64,000 nt of DNA from positions 1-64,000 of the forward strand of contig JAKLFE010000021.1 of NCBI GenBank assembly GCA_022711355.1. Direction: 5' to 3'. Of the stretch, positions 16,695 to 25,644 are shown piece by piece. The position numbers and the translations under genes are program-made. The number at the start of each line of letters is the position of its first letter. Position 1 is the stretch's first letter. The notes below the pieces were generated by a model. The model did no database searches. It worked only from the letters and a program-made list of their open reading frames with translations, and was not told where the DNA came from. Source of the stretch: Spirochaetota bacterium (GTDB taxonomy: Bacteria; Spirochaetota; Spirochaetia; Treponematales; Rectinemataceae).

Positions 16695-17536
16695 CAATGG
16701 CCGCCTTCCTTGAGCTCGCGCGCGATGCGCAGGTAGACCTCCCGGATGTCGAAGCCCGCGAGGTTCATCCTCCAGGCGTCGACCAGGTCGGCATGCGACA
16801 CGCCCCGCCAGCGCCGGCTCTCGATCAGGCCCCGGTCGGCCCCCCAGGCGGCCGAGCTCGTCGCCACGAGGCCGTCGTTGTCCCCCTCGACGAGCTTGAC
16901 GATCGGATGGCTGAAGGCGAAGAGCGGGTCGCTGAGGGCGTTCCGCATCTTCCCGGCGTAGCTCTGGTAGAGGACGCCGGGATGGTCGGGGTTCGCGCGG
17001 TTGAACTCCCCGCAGGCGCGGGTCGAGAGCTCGCGCACGGCGGCCGCGAAGTCGGATCGCCGGTCGCCGAGGAGCCGGTAGTGCAGGTTGACGAAGATGG
17101 CCGCGAGGCCGAGGGCCGGCCCGGCGAGGGCGCAGACCAGGTCGATGGTCTTGGAGCCGCGGTGCGGCGTGGAGATCGTGGTCAGGGACTCGACGCGGTC
17201 TCCCATGCCCAGCGAGGAGATCATGTACCGCGCCTCGAGGCCGCCCTTGGAGTGGGCGATGATGTTGAGCTTCCCGCTCCCCGATTCGCGCAGGCAGGCG
17301 AGGGCCCGGTCCCGCAGCGCGAGGGCGTTGTCCCGGACCGAGCCCCAGGCGTCCTGCCTCCCGTAGTAGACCGCGGCCCCCTCGGCCCGCAGGGCTTTGG
17401 GTATGCGGCCCCAGTAGCCGAACAGCGCGTAGTCGTCCCGGAAGCCCGCGCCGTGCACGAGCAGGATCGGGTACCTCGTGGCGCAGCTCGAGCCCGCGCC
17501 CGCCGCCTCGCCTGCGGCGGGATCAGTTTCGCCCAT
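16694..17536 (-). CDS. Alpha/beta-hydrolase lipase (triacylglycerol lipase-like)
   Basis: 280 residues. Motifs of the bacterial lipase I family are present: the oxyanion segment YPILLVHGAGF (about residue 22), the nucleophile elbow AHSKGG with Ser96, a following STPHRGS loop, the acid in VEGDNDGLV and the histidine in GVSHADLVD. Lid-like residues FGYWGRIPKAL resemble lipases acting on acyl esters. No signal peptide is seen from the chosen start (ATG 17536), so the protein seems cytosolic or exported by another route. It lies just after the pyrB gene on the same strand with 9 bases between, so the two could be co-transcribed. Confidence 0.85.
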   Translation of the reverse strand: MGETDPAAGEAAGAGSSCATRYPILLVHGAGFRDDYALFGYWGRIPKALRAEGAAVYYGRQDAWGSVRDNALALRDRALACLRESGSGKLNIIAHSKGGLEARYMISSLGMGDRVESLTTISTPHRGSKTIDLVCALAGPALGLAAIFVNLHYRLLGDRRSDFAAAVRELSTRACGEFNRANPDHPGVLYQSYAGKMRNALSDPLFAFSHPIVKLVEGDNDGLVATSSAAWGADRGLIESRRWRGVSHADLVDAWRMNLAGFDIREVYLRIARELKEGGH

Positions 17537-17545
17537 CGTCCCGCC

Positions 17546-19123
17546 CTAGACGTCCCAGATCTCGCGGTAGCGGTGCTCGCGCTCGCAGTAGCGGCAGACG
17601 AAGACCGACTCGCCCTTGCGCGTGAACTCGGGTGCGATGCCCTCGAGGTGGGAGGGGTGGGAGACGCAGCTGGGGTTCTTGCAGGATATCTCGTCGAAGT
17701 TGTAGATCCGCGGCGGCATGGACAGGCGGTACTTCTTGGCGACCTGGTGCCCGCGGATGAGGTTCAGGGTGCAGCCCGGCGCGATGGCCGCGAGCTTCTT
17801 GAGCTCCCGGCCGCCGAAGCTCGTCACGTCGGGCAGGGAGATGATGCCCTTGTAGGTGCCCTGGTTGTTGTGGTAGACGCCGTGGCTCCCGCGCACGTCG
17901 AGCTTGAGCATGCGCCGGATCGCGTCGACGTGGCCCCAGATCTCGCCGATCGGCTGGCCCGAGGAGACGTGGTCGATGACGATGCCCTCCTCGACGGGCC
18001 TGATGCCGACCTTGTACTCGGGCTTGACCCGGCGCTCCGGCGCGGCCTCGGCCACGAAGTCGTCCTCGAAGCGGCGCTCGGCCTTCGGCTCGCCCTCGAA
18101 GTCCGCGCCCAGGAGGCCCGAGACCATGCCGATGAGGACGATGCGGGTCCAGTAGCCGTTGGCCGACTGCCCGTCCCAGCCGTTCAGGGGCAGCTCGTCG
18201 AGGAAGGTGGGGTTGGTGGGGCTGAGGCGGTCGCGGGGCAGGGGGTGGTAGAAGCGGGTCCCCTCGGGCAGCTTGCCGAGCATGTCCTTGCGGAAGGTCA
18301 CCGCCTCGCGCAGGAGCTTGGACTTCTCGAGGACGGACTCGCCCATGCGCTCGAGCTGCAGGCGCGTGAAGTACCAGATGGGCGCGACCTGGCCCGAGGC
18401 GAGGTACTCGTCGAGGGACTCGAAGCAGGTGACCTCGTAGCCGTTGTCGCGCATCTTGTCGACGTAGTGCTCCGGCATGCCCAGGAGCTCGGGGGCCACG
18501 AGGTCGACCTTGGCCTCCTTGAAGACCCGCAGGCCGTCGGCCTTGGAGTGGGCAGTGCGGCCGTGGTAGAGGTCCCCCGTGAGGGCGAGGTGGATGCGCT
18601 CGTCGCGCCAGCCCAGCTGCTCGAGGAAGGAGAACTCGTCGAGGAACTCCTGGGTCGGGTGCTCGTGCTTGCCGTCGCCGGCGTTGATGAAGGCCGGCTT
18701 GGCCCGGCCCGTCAGCTCGGCGTAGCGGCCGAGGGCGTCGTCGAGGGCGCGGCAGACCCCCTCGAGCTTGGAGCGGATGACGTAGCAGGACTCGTCGGAG
18801 TAGCCGTAGAGCATCTTCATCGTGTCGACGATGGACTCGTTCTTGTTGAAGGAGGAGGTGGCCGTGTCGAAGACGTCGGTCCGGCAGCCGCAGAACTTGG
18901 CCGCGTTGCGGAAGGACTCCTTGGTGCGGGTGGAGTCCTCCATGAACACGAGGTAGGCGGCGTAGTCCCGGTCGTCGACGCGGAACGCCCGCCCCTCGCC
19001 GCCCGAGCGGAGCTCCTCCTTGAGCTCGCGCGCCTTGCGGTAGAGGTAGCGCTGCTCGTCGAGCGAGAGGTCGTCGACCACCGCCACCGTGCGCCCCTTG
19101 AACGGACCCTTCCTGCCACTCAT
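17546..19123 (-). CDS. pyrB: Aspartate carbamoyltransferase, catalytic-regulatory fusion
   Basis: 525 residues. The catalytic (PyrB) part covers about 1-350: the carbamoyl-phosphate loop EDSTRTKESF (about residue 61), DTATSSFNKNESIVDT, GDGKHEHPTQEFLDE and YHPLPRD. The C-terminal part (about 370-525) is a PyrI-type regulatory chain with an allosteric domain (GIVIDHVSSGQP) and a zinc domain whose four cysteines are in CKNPSC and CRYC. The enzyme joins carbamoyl phosphate to aspartate in pyrimidine synthesis; the fused regulatory part would bring nucleotide control. Such PyrB-PyrI fusions are known in spirochaetes and Thermotoga. The start ATG 19123 follows GGAGGAGG; the 14 codons further upstream are non-conserved. 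Confidence 0.93.
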   Translation of the reverse strand: MSGRKGPFKGRTVAVVDDLSLDEQRYLYRKARELKEELRSGGEGRAFRVDDRDYAAYLVFMEDSTRTKESFRNAAKFCGCRTDVFDTATSSFNKNESIVDTMKMLYGYSDESCYVIRSKLEGVCRALDDALGRYAELTGRAKPAFINAGDGKHEHPTQEFLDEFSFLEQLGWRDERIHLALTGDLYHGRTAHSKADGLRVFKEAKVDLVAPELLGMPEHYVDKMRDNGYEVTCFESLDEYLASGQVAPIWYFTRLQLERMGESVLEKSKLLREAVTFRKDMLGKLPEGTRFYHPLPRDRLSPTNPTFLDELPLNGWDGQSANGYWTRIVLIGMVSGLLGADFEGEPKAERRFEDDFVAEAAPERRVKPEYKVGIRPVEEGIVIDHVSSGQPIGEIWGHVDAIRRMLKLDVRGSHGVYHNNQGTYKGIISLPDVTSFGGRELKKLAAIAPGCTLNLIRGHQVAKKYRLSMPPRIYNFDEISCKNPSCVSHPSHLEGIAPEFTRKGESVFVCRYCEREHRYREIWDV

Positions 19124-19161
19124 ACGCCCCTCCTCCAGAAGGATCTTATTGTGGTATTCAG

Positions 19162-19290
19162 CCACAGAGGCACAGAGGCACAGAGGGAAGAAAAAAGAAT
19201 GGAAAGGGGAAGAAGATCCGCATTGCTACGTTTCTCCCTCCCTGCTCCGCCACTCATTCTCCTTCTCCCTCTTAACTCTGTGCCTCTGTG
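19162..19290. repeat. CACAGAGG-armed inverted repeat element, copy 1
   Basis: The left arm has repeated CACAGAGG units (19162-19187) and the right arm CTCTGTGCCTCTGTG (19276-19290), separated by purine-rich then pyrimidine-rich DNA that can also pair. A second copy is at 49201-49348. The element fills the gap upstream of pyrB and downstream of the P83/100 gene. It resembles a non-coding dispersed repeat (REP/MITE-like). Confidence 0.7.
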
Positions 19291-19304
19291 ACTATATCTT
19301 GGAA

Positions 19305-20942
19305 TTACGGTTTCAGTTCCTTGGTCTTCTCGAGGCTCTGCCGGTCGAGGATCGCGAAGGCGCCCGAGGGGGTCTGGACCGCGAGGCCGCCGGCGGCCTC
19401 CGTGAGGAAGGTGAAGGGGGTCACCGCCTCCTGCGAGCGCACGGCCTCGGCGAGCTTCGCGTCGAAGCGGGCGAGGCGGAAGCCCCCGCCCTCGGCCTTG
19501 GCCACGGCGTAGACCGAGTCGCCGAACTTCCACAGTTGGCTCTCGGGGAAGAGGTCGACCGTGCCCTGGGCGACGACCTCGAGGCTGGCCTTGTCGATCC
19601 GCACCAGGCGCACGGCCCCCGAGCCCTCCTCCTTGCCCGCCACCGCGACGAAGGAGTCGCCCGCGTCGAGGACGGAGCGGCCGCGGATGGAGTTCAGCCG
19701 CGAGGCCCGGATGAGGCCGCCTTTGTCCGCGTCGACGAAGACCACGCGGGCGAAGGGGTAGGCCTGGTCGACGACCTGGAGGAGGAAGACTCCCGCGGCC
19801 TCGGCCGAGCCCTTGGCGGCCACCTCGGCGGCGATGACCTCCTTCTGGTCCTTGGTGATCTCGACGCGGTCGGCGGCGGCCTCGGCTTCCTTGGCCTGGG
19901 CGGCCGCCTCGGTCTTGGCGGCCTCCTCCTTCTTCTCGGCGACGGCCTCCTGCTTGGCGGCTACCTCCTTCTCGGCCGCGGCGACCTCGGCCTCGCGGGA
20001 GGCGAGCTCCTCCTTCTTGGCCTCGGCGGCGGCGGCCTCGGCGGCGGCGCCGGGCTTGCCGGCCGCCTTGTCCGCCTCGGCCTTGGCCGCGGCCTCGTCG
20101 GCCGCCTTCTTGTCCGCCTCGAGCCTGGCCTTCTCGGCCTCGAGCTTGGCCTTTTCGGCGGCCAGGTCGGCCTCGCTGCGGCTGATCTCGGCCTTCTGCT
20201 TCTCGGCGGAGGCCTTGAGCTCGGCGGCCTCCCTTTCCTTGAGGCCCGTCATCTCCTGGCGCTCGGGCACGGCCCGGCCGGGCTCGGCGCGGAGGCTCTC
20301 GGCCACGTCCTTGCTCGCCACGGCGCCCGTGTCCACGGCGCTCAGGGAGCCGGGCTTGGCCCCCGAGCTCAGGGGCACGACGATGGCGCTCTTGCCCGGC
20401 CACTCGCTGTAGCGCAGGGAGAGGCCCGCCGTCTCGGCGGTGAGCTCGGCGGCGACGACCTTCTTGTACCTCGACTGGAAGAAGGCCAGGTCGCCCCGGT
20501 GGAGGGCGTTGTAGTAGGTGACGAAGGTGGCCAGGAGGTAGGCGTCCTGCTCGGAGTAGCCCCAGGCCGCGCCGAGGTAGCCGGCGATGATCCAGCGGAG
20601 GTTGCGCACGTGGTCGACCTGGGCGTCGGCGGCGAGGAAGATGATGTCGGCCTCGAGGCCCTCGGCGGCCTTGGGGTCCACGGCGCGGACGACCCGGTAG
20701 CGGGCTCCGCCTCCGAAGCGGGCGGGGACCAGGCCGGCGCGGCGCGCCTCGGCGCCGAGGGAGGCGCCTATGCCCTTGATCTCGGCCAGGGAGTCGATGC
20801 GCGACTGGGGCCCCTCGTAGTTGACGAAGACCACCTTCGCGTCCTTGGCCGACTCCAGCTCGGCCTTGTCGACCTCGAGGGCGAGGGCCGGGACCGCGGC
20901 GAGGCAGGAGAAGAGGGCGAGGATGGCAAGGGCTCGACGCAT
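19305..20942 (-). CDS. P83/100 family exported antigen-like protein
   Basis: 545 residues with a signal peptide (LAILALFSCLAAVPALA). The N-terminal domain (about 20-210) contains VVFVNYEGPQSRIDSLAEIKGIG, the hallmark opening of the Borrelia P83/100 antigen family, and WGYSEQDAYLLATFVTYYNA. A long charged coiled coil rich in A/E/K spans about residues 225-390. A C-terminal beta-propeller-like region (about 395-540) has repeated strand patterns such as GDSFVAVAGKEEG and FGDSVYAVAKAEGGGF. The family is confined, as far as I know, to spirochaetes, and is thought to be periplasmic or envelope-associated. Function is unknown. It is followed 11 bases away by the propeller/HEAT gene upstream on the same strand, so the two are probably one operon. 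Confidence 0.9.
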   Translation of the reverse strand: MRRALAILALFSCLAAVPALALEVDKAELESAKDAKVVFVNYEGPQSRIDSLAEIKGIGASLGAEARRAGLVPARFGGGARYRVVRAVDPKAAEGLEADIIFLAADAQVDHVRNLRWIIAGYLGAAWGYSEQDAYLLATFVTYYNALHRGDLAFFQSRYKKVVAAELTAETAGLSLRYSEWPGKSAIVVPLSSGAKPGSLSAVDTGAVASKDVAESLRAEPGRAVPERQEMTGLKEREAAELKASAEKQKAEISRSEADLAAEKAKLEAEKARLEADKKAADEAAAKAEADKAAGKPGAAAEAAAAEAKKEELASREAEVAAAEKEVAAKQEAVAEKKEEAAKTEAAAQAKEAEAAADRVEITKDQKEVIAAEVAAKGSAEAAGVFLLQVVDQAYPFARVVFVDADKGGLIRASRLNSIRGRSVLDAGDSFVAVAGKEEGSGAVRLVRIDKASLEVVAQGTVDLFPESQLWKFGDSVYAVAKAEGGGFRLARFDAKLAEAVRSQEAVTPFTFLTEAAGGLAVQTPSGAFAILDRQSLEKTKELKP

Positions 20943-20953
20943 CGGTATTCCTC

Positions 20954-22717
20954 CTATTCCGCAATGGCGCCCGCGATGCGCCCGAGGGCGACCGAGGCGC
21001 GGCTCCGGACCGCCGGTCCGTAGGGCTTCGACGCGAGGGCGAGCAGGGTGCCCACCGCGTCGCGGCCGGGCGCCGAGCCCGACCGGAGGGCCATGCGCTC
21101 GATGGCCGCGATCAGGGAGAGGGCCGTGCGCTCCCAGGCGGGGGCGCGGGCCGCCTTCAGGAAGGCCGCCCCGGAAAGGCCGCCCGGATCGACCCCGATA
21201 TCCGCCAGGGCGTCGCAGGCGGCGTCGCGGACGGCCGGGTCCGGGTCCCCCGAGAGGACGGCGGCGAGGGCGCCGCGGTAGCCGGGCGAGCCGAGCGCGC
21301 CTAGTATAGCGCAGGCCCGGGCCCGCGGCAGGGGGTTGTCGCGGGAACGGCGCTCGGCCTCGGCCAGCTCCGCGTCGAAGTACCGGGCGGCCAGGGCCGC
21401 GCAGTAGGCCGCGGCCTCCGGCTCGTCCACACCAATACTACCCGAGCGGAGCTTTTTTTCAATATCGTCCAACCGGGCGTTCTGGCGGTCCGCGTCCCTG
21501 GCGAAGGGATCGTAGAGCCGGGCCTCGGCGGCCAGCTTCCGCGCCGCCTCCTCGATAGCGGGGTAGGGGGCGCCCTCGGAGCGGCGCCGGGGGCCCAGGG
21601 GGGCCTCGAAGCGGTAGGCCGCGAGGACCCAGTCCTCGCCGGGGGCGAAGAGGAGGCCCGAGGGGGCCGCCGCCGAGGGCCCGGCCGCGTGGCTGATCGA
21701 TATCTCGCGGAAGAGCTGGCCTTCGAGGGAGAGGGAGACAGCCCTGCCCCTGCCCTCGACCACGATCCGCTCCTTGAAGAGGGCGATCCTGCCCCGGGAG
21801 CAGCCCGTCTCCGCCGCCCAGACCGGGGCGCCCGAGGCCGAGCGAGCCTCGAGGCGGCCGGCGGCGTCCAGGGTATACAGGAGGGCCCCGTCCCAGGCGA
21901 GGTCGAGGAGGGCCGAGCCCCGGCCTCCCAGCCGCTGCAGGGGCGCGCCGTCGTCGCCCAGGAGTAGGAGGCTCCCGTCGGCCAGGGCGGCCGCGAGGAC
22001 CGGGAGCTCCGAGCCCGCCTCGGCCATCGGGGCCAGGCGGGCGGCCGGCGAGGCGGCCGCGTGGCTGGCCGCGAGCTCGCCGTAGGGCGTCAGGATGAGG
22101 ATGGAGCCGTCGGCCAGGCCGAGGGCGGGCCGGCCCGAGGCGTCGACCGCGGGGGGGCAGGAGGGGGCGGCGGGGAGGGCGTAGGACCAGAGCCGCCGCC
22201 CCGCGGGATTGAGGCAGTACAGCTCGCGGCCCGCCGCGACGAAGGCCCGGCCGTCCGAGCCGAAGGCCGGGGGATAGGCGGGGGCGGTCGGGAAGGCGGC
22301 CGCGTAGGCCAGGGTGCCTGAGCGGGTCAGGACCCGGAGCTCGGCGCCGGCCAGGCAGAGGGCCCTGCCGAAGGGGTCGAGGGCGAGGAAGGGAGCGGCC
22401 TCGCCCGGGACGGGGATCCGGGCGACCAGGCTCCCCGCCTCGGTCAGGGCGTAGAGGGAGCCGTCCTCCGAGAGCATCCAGGCGGTGGCCGGGGCCGAGC
22501 TCTCGACCAGGGGCCCGGCCAGGGCCCGGCCCCCGGCGGCCAGGCGGAAGGCCGGCTCGAGGGCGCGGGGCCCCGCGGCGGCGCCTCCCCCCGGCGTGCC
22601 CGTCCCCGGGGCCCCCGCCGCCTGGCCGCCCGCCGCCGGGGCGAGGGCGAGGAGGACCAGGGCCAGGAGGGGCCCGGCCCCGCGCCGGCGGGCCCTAGGC
22701 CCGGACGAAGCGCGCAT
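20954..22717 (-). CDS. Exported beta-propeller protein with C-terminal HEAT repeats
   Basis: 587 residues. A signal peptide (LLALVLLALAPAAGGQA) precedes a Pro/Gly-rich linker. Residues about 55-390 carry PQQ-like propeller repeats (WMLSEDGSLYALTEAGSLVARI, DGRAFVAAGRELYCLNPAGRRLW, DGSILILTPYGELA). The C-terminal part, about 430-585, holds HEAT-like repeats (ARACAILGALGSPGYRGALAAVL, DPAVRDAACDALADIGVDP). Both modules are protein-interaction scaffolds, with no catalytic residues visible. The gene overlaps the end of the upstream methyltransferase gene by 23 bases and precedes the P83/100 gene, suggesting an operon of three. A role in envelope assembly is possible but only inferred. Confidence 0.8.
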   Translation of the reverse strand: MRASSGPRARRRGAGPLLALVLLALAPAAGGQAAGAPGTGTPGGGAAAGPRALEPAFRLAAGGRALAGPLVESSAPATAWMLSEDGSLYALTEAGSLVARIPVPGEAAPFLALDPFGRALCLAGAELRVLTRSGTLAYAAAFPTAPAYPPAFGSDGRAFVAAGRELYCLNPAGRRLWSYALPAAPSCPPAVDASGRPALGLADGSILILTPYGELAASHAAASPAARLAPMAEAGSELPVLAAALADGSLLLLGDDGAPLQRLGGRGSALLDLAWDGALLYTLDAAGRLEARSASGAPVWAAETGCSRGRIALFKERIVVEGRGRAVSLSLEGQLFREISISHAAGPSAAAPSGLLFAPGEDWVLAAYRFEAPLGPRRRSEGAPYPAIEEAARKLAAEARLYDPFARDADRQNARLDDIEKKLRSGSIGVDEPEAAAYCAALAARYFDAELAEAERRSRDNPLPRARACAILGALGSPGYRGALAAVLSGDPDPAVRDAACDALADIGVDPGGLSGAAFLKAARAPAWERTALSLIAAIERMALRSGSAPGRDAVGTLLALASKPYGPAVRSRASVALGRIAGAIAE

Positions 22718-23846
22718 GGCACTCCACGTGGCCGGTCTGGGGGTAGAAGTCGTAGGCTGCCAGGGACTCGAGGGCGAAGCCCCCCGCGAGGAGATCGGCC
22801 GCGTCCCGTGCCAGGGTCACCGGGTCGCAGGAGACGTAGACCAGGAGGGGGGGCTTGGAGCGCTTGAGCCAGGCCCGGACCGGGGCGCCGAGGCCCGAGC
22901 GCGGCGGGTCGACGAGGACGCAGTCGAAGCGCTTCCCCGAGCCCGGGCCGCGGACCCAGTCCTCCACCGCCAGGGCGTGGTACTCCGCCCCCGCCGCGCC
23001 GACGTTGGCCCGGGCCAGGCCGAGGGCGGCGGGATCCTGCTCGACGCAGCAGACCCGCTCGAAGCGCCGGGCGAGGAAGGCGCCGAAGAGGCCGACCCCG
23101 CAGTACAGGTCGGCCGCCGAGCCCCCGCCGAGACCCGCGAGGGCCTCCGGCACGAAGCGCTCGAGGAGCTGGAGGTTGGACTGGAAGAAGCTCGCCAGTC
23201 GGAAGCGGATCGCCTGGCCGGCGACCGCCACCTCGACGAGGTCGCGCCGGCCCTCGAGCCAGAGCTCCCCGCCGTAGCCGAAGGCGAGGAAGCGGCCCGC
23301 GCCGCCCGGGCCCCCGAGCCCCTCGAGGCCGCCGGAGCCGGCCGCCCGCTCGGCGATCCAGTCCGCGATCGGCGCCACGGCGACCGGGCAGCCCGGCGCC
23401 TCGACGATCTCCGCGGAGGAGCGGCGCATGAAGCCGACCCGGCCTCGGGGGCTGCGGTGGAGCTGCATCCGGTTGCGGTAGCCGAAGGGCGGGGAGGGCC
23501 GGACCTCGAGCTCCCCGAGCTCGATGCCGCCCGTGCGGCGGAAGGCCTCCGCCACGATTGCGGCCTTGGCCTCGAGCTGGGCGGGATAGGCCAGGTGCTG
23601 GAGGTTGCAGCCCCCGCAGGCCCCGTAGATCGGGCACTCGGGCGGCGCGCGCAGGGGGCTCGGCTCGAGGACCTCGAGGAGGGAGGCCTGGGCGAAGTCG
23701 CGGCGGGAGCGGCGGAGCTCCGCGCGGACCAGCTCCCCCGGCAGGGCCAGGGGCACGAAGACCGCCTTGCCCTCGTGGAAGGCGAGGGCGTCCCCCCCGG
23801 CGACGAGCTTCTCGACGCGGAGCTGCAGAACCTGCGGATCGGCCAT
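22695..23846 (-). CDS. TrmA/RumA-family RNA m5U methyltransferase
   Basis: 383 residues. A TRAM-like N-terminal domain (about 1-60) is followed by an iron-sulfur cysteine set ([15 protein letters not shown], about 72-82), an RNA-binding insert, and a Rossmann SAM domain with [10 protein letters not shown] (about 247). The catalytic motif is VDPPRSG (about 311) and the nucleophile cysteine is in [12 protein letters not shown] (about 338), with [11 protein letters not shown] near the end. Such enzymes form 5-methyluridine in 23S rRNA or tRNA. The precise site (U747, U1939 or tRNA U54) cannot be decided here. The start is ATG 23846. It heads the propeller/P83-100 operon on the minus strand. Confidence 0.92.
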   Translation of the reverse strand: MADPQVLQLRVEKLVAGGDALAFHEGKAVFVPLALPGELVRAELRRSRRDFAQASLLEVLEPSPLRAPPECPIYGACGGCNLQHLAYPAQLEAKAAIVAEAFRRTGGIELGELEVRPSPPFGYRNRMQLHRSPRGRVGFMRRSSAEIVEAPGCPVAVAPIADWIAERAAGSGGLEGLGGPGGAGRFLAFGYGGELWLEGRRDLVEVAVAGQAIRFRLASFFQSNLQLLERFVPEALAGLGGGSAADLYCGVGLFGAFLARRFERVCCVEQDPAALGLARANVGAAGAEYHALAVEDWVRGPGSGKRFDCVLVDPPRSGLGAPVRAWLKRSKPPLLVYVSCDPVTLARDAADLLAGGFALESLAAYDFYPQTGHVECHARFVRA

Positions 23847-23914
23847 GTCGGCCCCATCATACCCCGGAACCGCGCATCGCGTCAGCGAGGGAACCGGGCC
23901 GCGGCCGCTTTCAT

Positions 23915-23943
23915 TTGCGGGAACGCCGGATGCCCACTATACT
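23915..23943 (+). promoter_or_regulatory. Promoter of the chemoreceptor gene
   Basis: TTGCGG (23915-23920), 17-bp spacer, TATACT (23938-23943); predicted start near 23950, about 48 bases before the ATG at 23998. Confidence 0.55.
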
Positions 23944-23997
23944 GGATTACGCGCCCGCCCCGGCGCCCGCGGCCCCCCGAGAACCCGGAGGCGCGGC

Positions 23998-25629
23998 ATG
24001 CAGCAAGGGAGCCCCCACGTGAATCGACTGATCGCCTTCTTCCTGGCCAGGTACGAGGCCGAGACCTCGATGGAGAAGCGGCGGATCGCCGCCCTCGCCC
24101 TGACCCTCCTCGCCCTCGTCCTGGGCTCCGGCCTCATCTCCGCCGTCCTCCGCAGCTCGGCCGGCATCCGCCTGGCCGTCCTCGGCCTGGCGGCCGTCTC
24201 CCTCGCCCTGGCCCTCCTGGTCAGGCTCGGCCTGGCCCGGGCCGCCAGCTACGTCACCACGACCATGCTCTCCCTCCTCTTCGCCTCCATCGCCTTCCTC
24301 CAGCCCTACCGCAACGAGTACGAGATCTACCTCATCGCCTCGCTCCAGCTCTTCTGCCTCGTCATAGCCGGCCTCGTCGCGAGGCGGCGCTGGCAGTCCT
24401 TCGCCGTCATGGGCATCGCGGCCGCCGCAATCCTGGCCGACTTCATCCTCCGCGTGGTACCCGCGAGCGAGTCCAAGCTGGACCACGTGAGCGACCCCGT
24501 CGTCTGCCTCGTCGTCGTCACCCTGGCCACCTTCGTCGAGTGGGGCATCGCCAACCGCGGGGCGGCCGCCCTCCGCCTCGCCGTGGAGGAGGCCCGCAAG
24601 TCGCGCGAGCAGGTCGAGCGGCTGGGCGCGGCCATCGTCTCCGGCGAGGACGCCCTCCACTTCGGCTCCCTGGTCACCGCCTCGGCCGAGAAGACCGAGT
24701 CCCAGATCGCCGAGCTCCGCCGCACCCTCGCCTCGGTCGAGGCCGAGATGCGGGGCCTCGAGGCCAACGCCGCCGCCATCGTCGACTCCCACCGCGCCAT
24801 CGACGCCGCGGCCCTGACCGTGCGCGAGAAGGTCGCCGACCAGTCGGCCATCGTCGAGGAATCCTCGGCCGCCATCGAGCAGATGACCGCCTCGGTCAAC
24901 AGCATCGCCGAGATCGCCCGGGCCCGCCGCGAGTCGATCGGGCGGCTCAAGGAGTCGACCGAGCGGGGCGCCGCCGAGATGGGGCGCTCCGCCGCCGCCG
25001 TCAAGGCCATGGAGGACTCGGCCGCCTCCATCGTCGACGTCGTCAAGGTGATCCGCGCCGTGGCCAGCCGCACCAACCTCCTGGCCATGAACGCCGCCAT
25101 CGAGGCCGCCCACGCCGGCGAGGCCGGCCGCGGCTTCTCCGTGGTCGCCGACGAGATCCGCAAGCTCTCCGAGGAGACCGGCCGGAACGTCAAGCTCATC
25201 AACGAGGACATAGCCGGCACCCTCGCGGCCGCGCGCACCGCCGCCGAGGTCAACGCCGGCGCCGCCGAGATCTTCCGCACCGTCGACGCCGAGGCCGACG
25301 CCGTGGCCGCCGCCATGGAGGAGATCGGCCGGGGCTTAGGCGAGATCGAGTCAGGCTCCGGCGAGATCCTCGAGGGCGTCTCCCAGTCCGTCCAGATCAC
25401 CGCCACCGTCAAGGAGGCCGCGCAGAAGATGGGCGAAACCATCGGCGCCTCCTCGGGCGCCCTCGACTCCCTGGGCTCGGCCACCGCCAAGGTCCAGGCC
25501 AGCATCGGGGCCTCGGTCGGCGGCTTCGACGCCATGCAGGCCGAGGCCGAGGGCCTCTCCGAGTCCGGCCGCCGCAACGAGCTGGGCCTGCGTGAGCTGG
25601 CCGAGGCCCTCAGGCACATCAAGGGCTAG
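23998..25629 (+). CDS. Methyl-accepting chemotaxis protein without HAMP or periplasmic domain
   Basis: 543 residues. The first 180 residues form about six membrane helices with short loops ([38 protein letters not shown] and others), so there is no large periplasmic sensor, and no HAMP domain is recognisable. The rest is a long coiled-coil signalling domain with the conserved hairpin tip near [21 protein letters not shown] and [14 protein letters not shown]. Methylation-helix glutamates flank it. The membrane module would itself be the sensor. The start is ATG 23998 because a GGAGG site lies seven bases upstream; a GTG at 24019 is an alternative. It stands alone, without other chemotaxis genes. 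Confidence 0.88.
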   Translation: MQQGSPHVNRLIAFFLARYEAETSMEKRRIAALALTLLALVLGSGLISAVLRSSAGIRLAVLGLAAVSLALALLVRLGLARAASYVTTTMLSLLFASIAFLQPYRNEYEIYLIASLQLFCLVIAGLVARRRWQSFAVMGIAAAAILADFILRVVPASESKLDHVSDPVVCLVVVTLATFVEWGIANRGAAALRLAVEEARKSREQVERLGAAIVSGEDALHFGSLVTASAEKTESQIAELRRTLASVEAEMRGLEANAAAIVDSHRAIDAAALTVREKVADQSAIVEESSAAIEQMTASVNSIAEIARARRESIGRLKESTERGAAEMGRSAAAVKAMEDSAASIVDVVKVIRAVASRTNLLAMNAAIEAAHAGEAGRGFSVVADEIRKLSEETGRNVKLINEDIAGTLAAARTAAEVNAGAAEIFRTVDAEADAVAAAMEEIGRGLGEIESGSGEILEGVSQSVQITATVKEAAQKMGETIGASSGALDSLGSATAKVQASIGASVGGFDAMQAEAEGLSESGRRNELGLRELAEALRHIKG

Positions 25630-25644
25630 GGGCGGGGGCCTCCC

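Noticed and set aside
15044-19291. 1415-codon plus-strand frame across pgsW, lipase and pyrB
   Set aside because: It crosses several recognised genes in another frame and on the opposite strand; a GC-content artefact.
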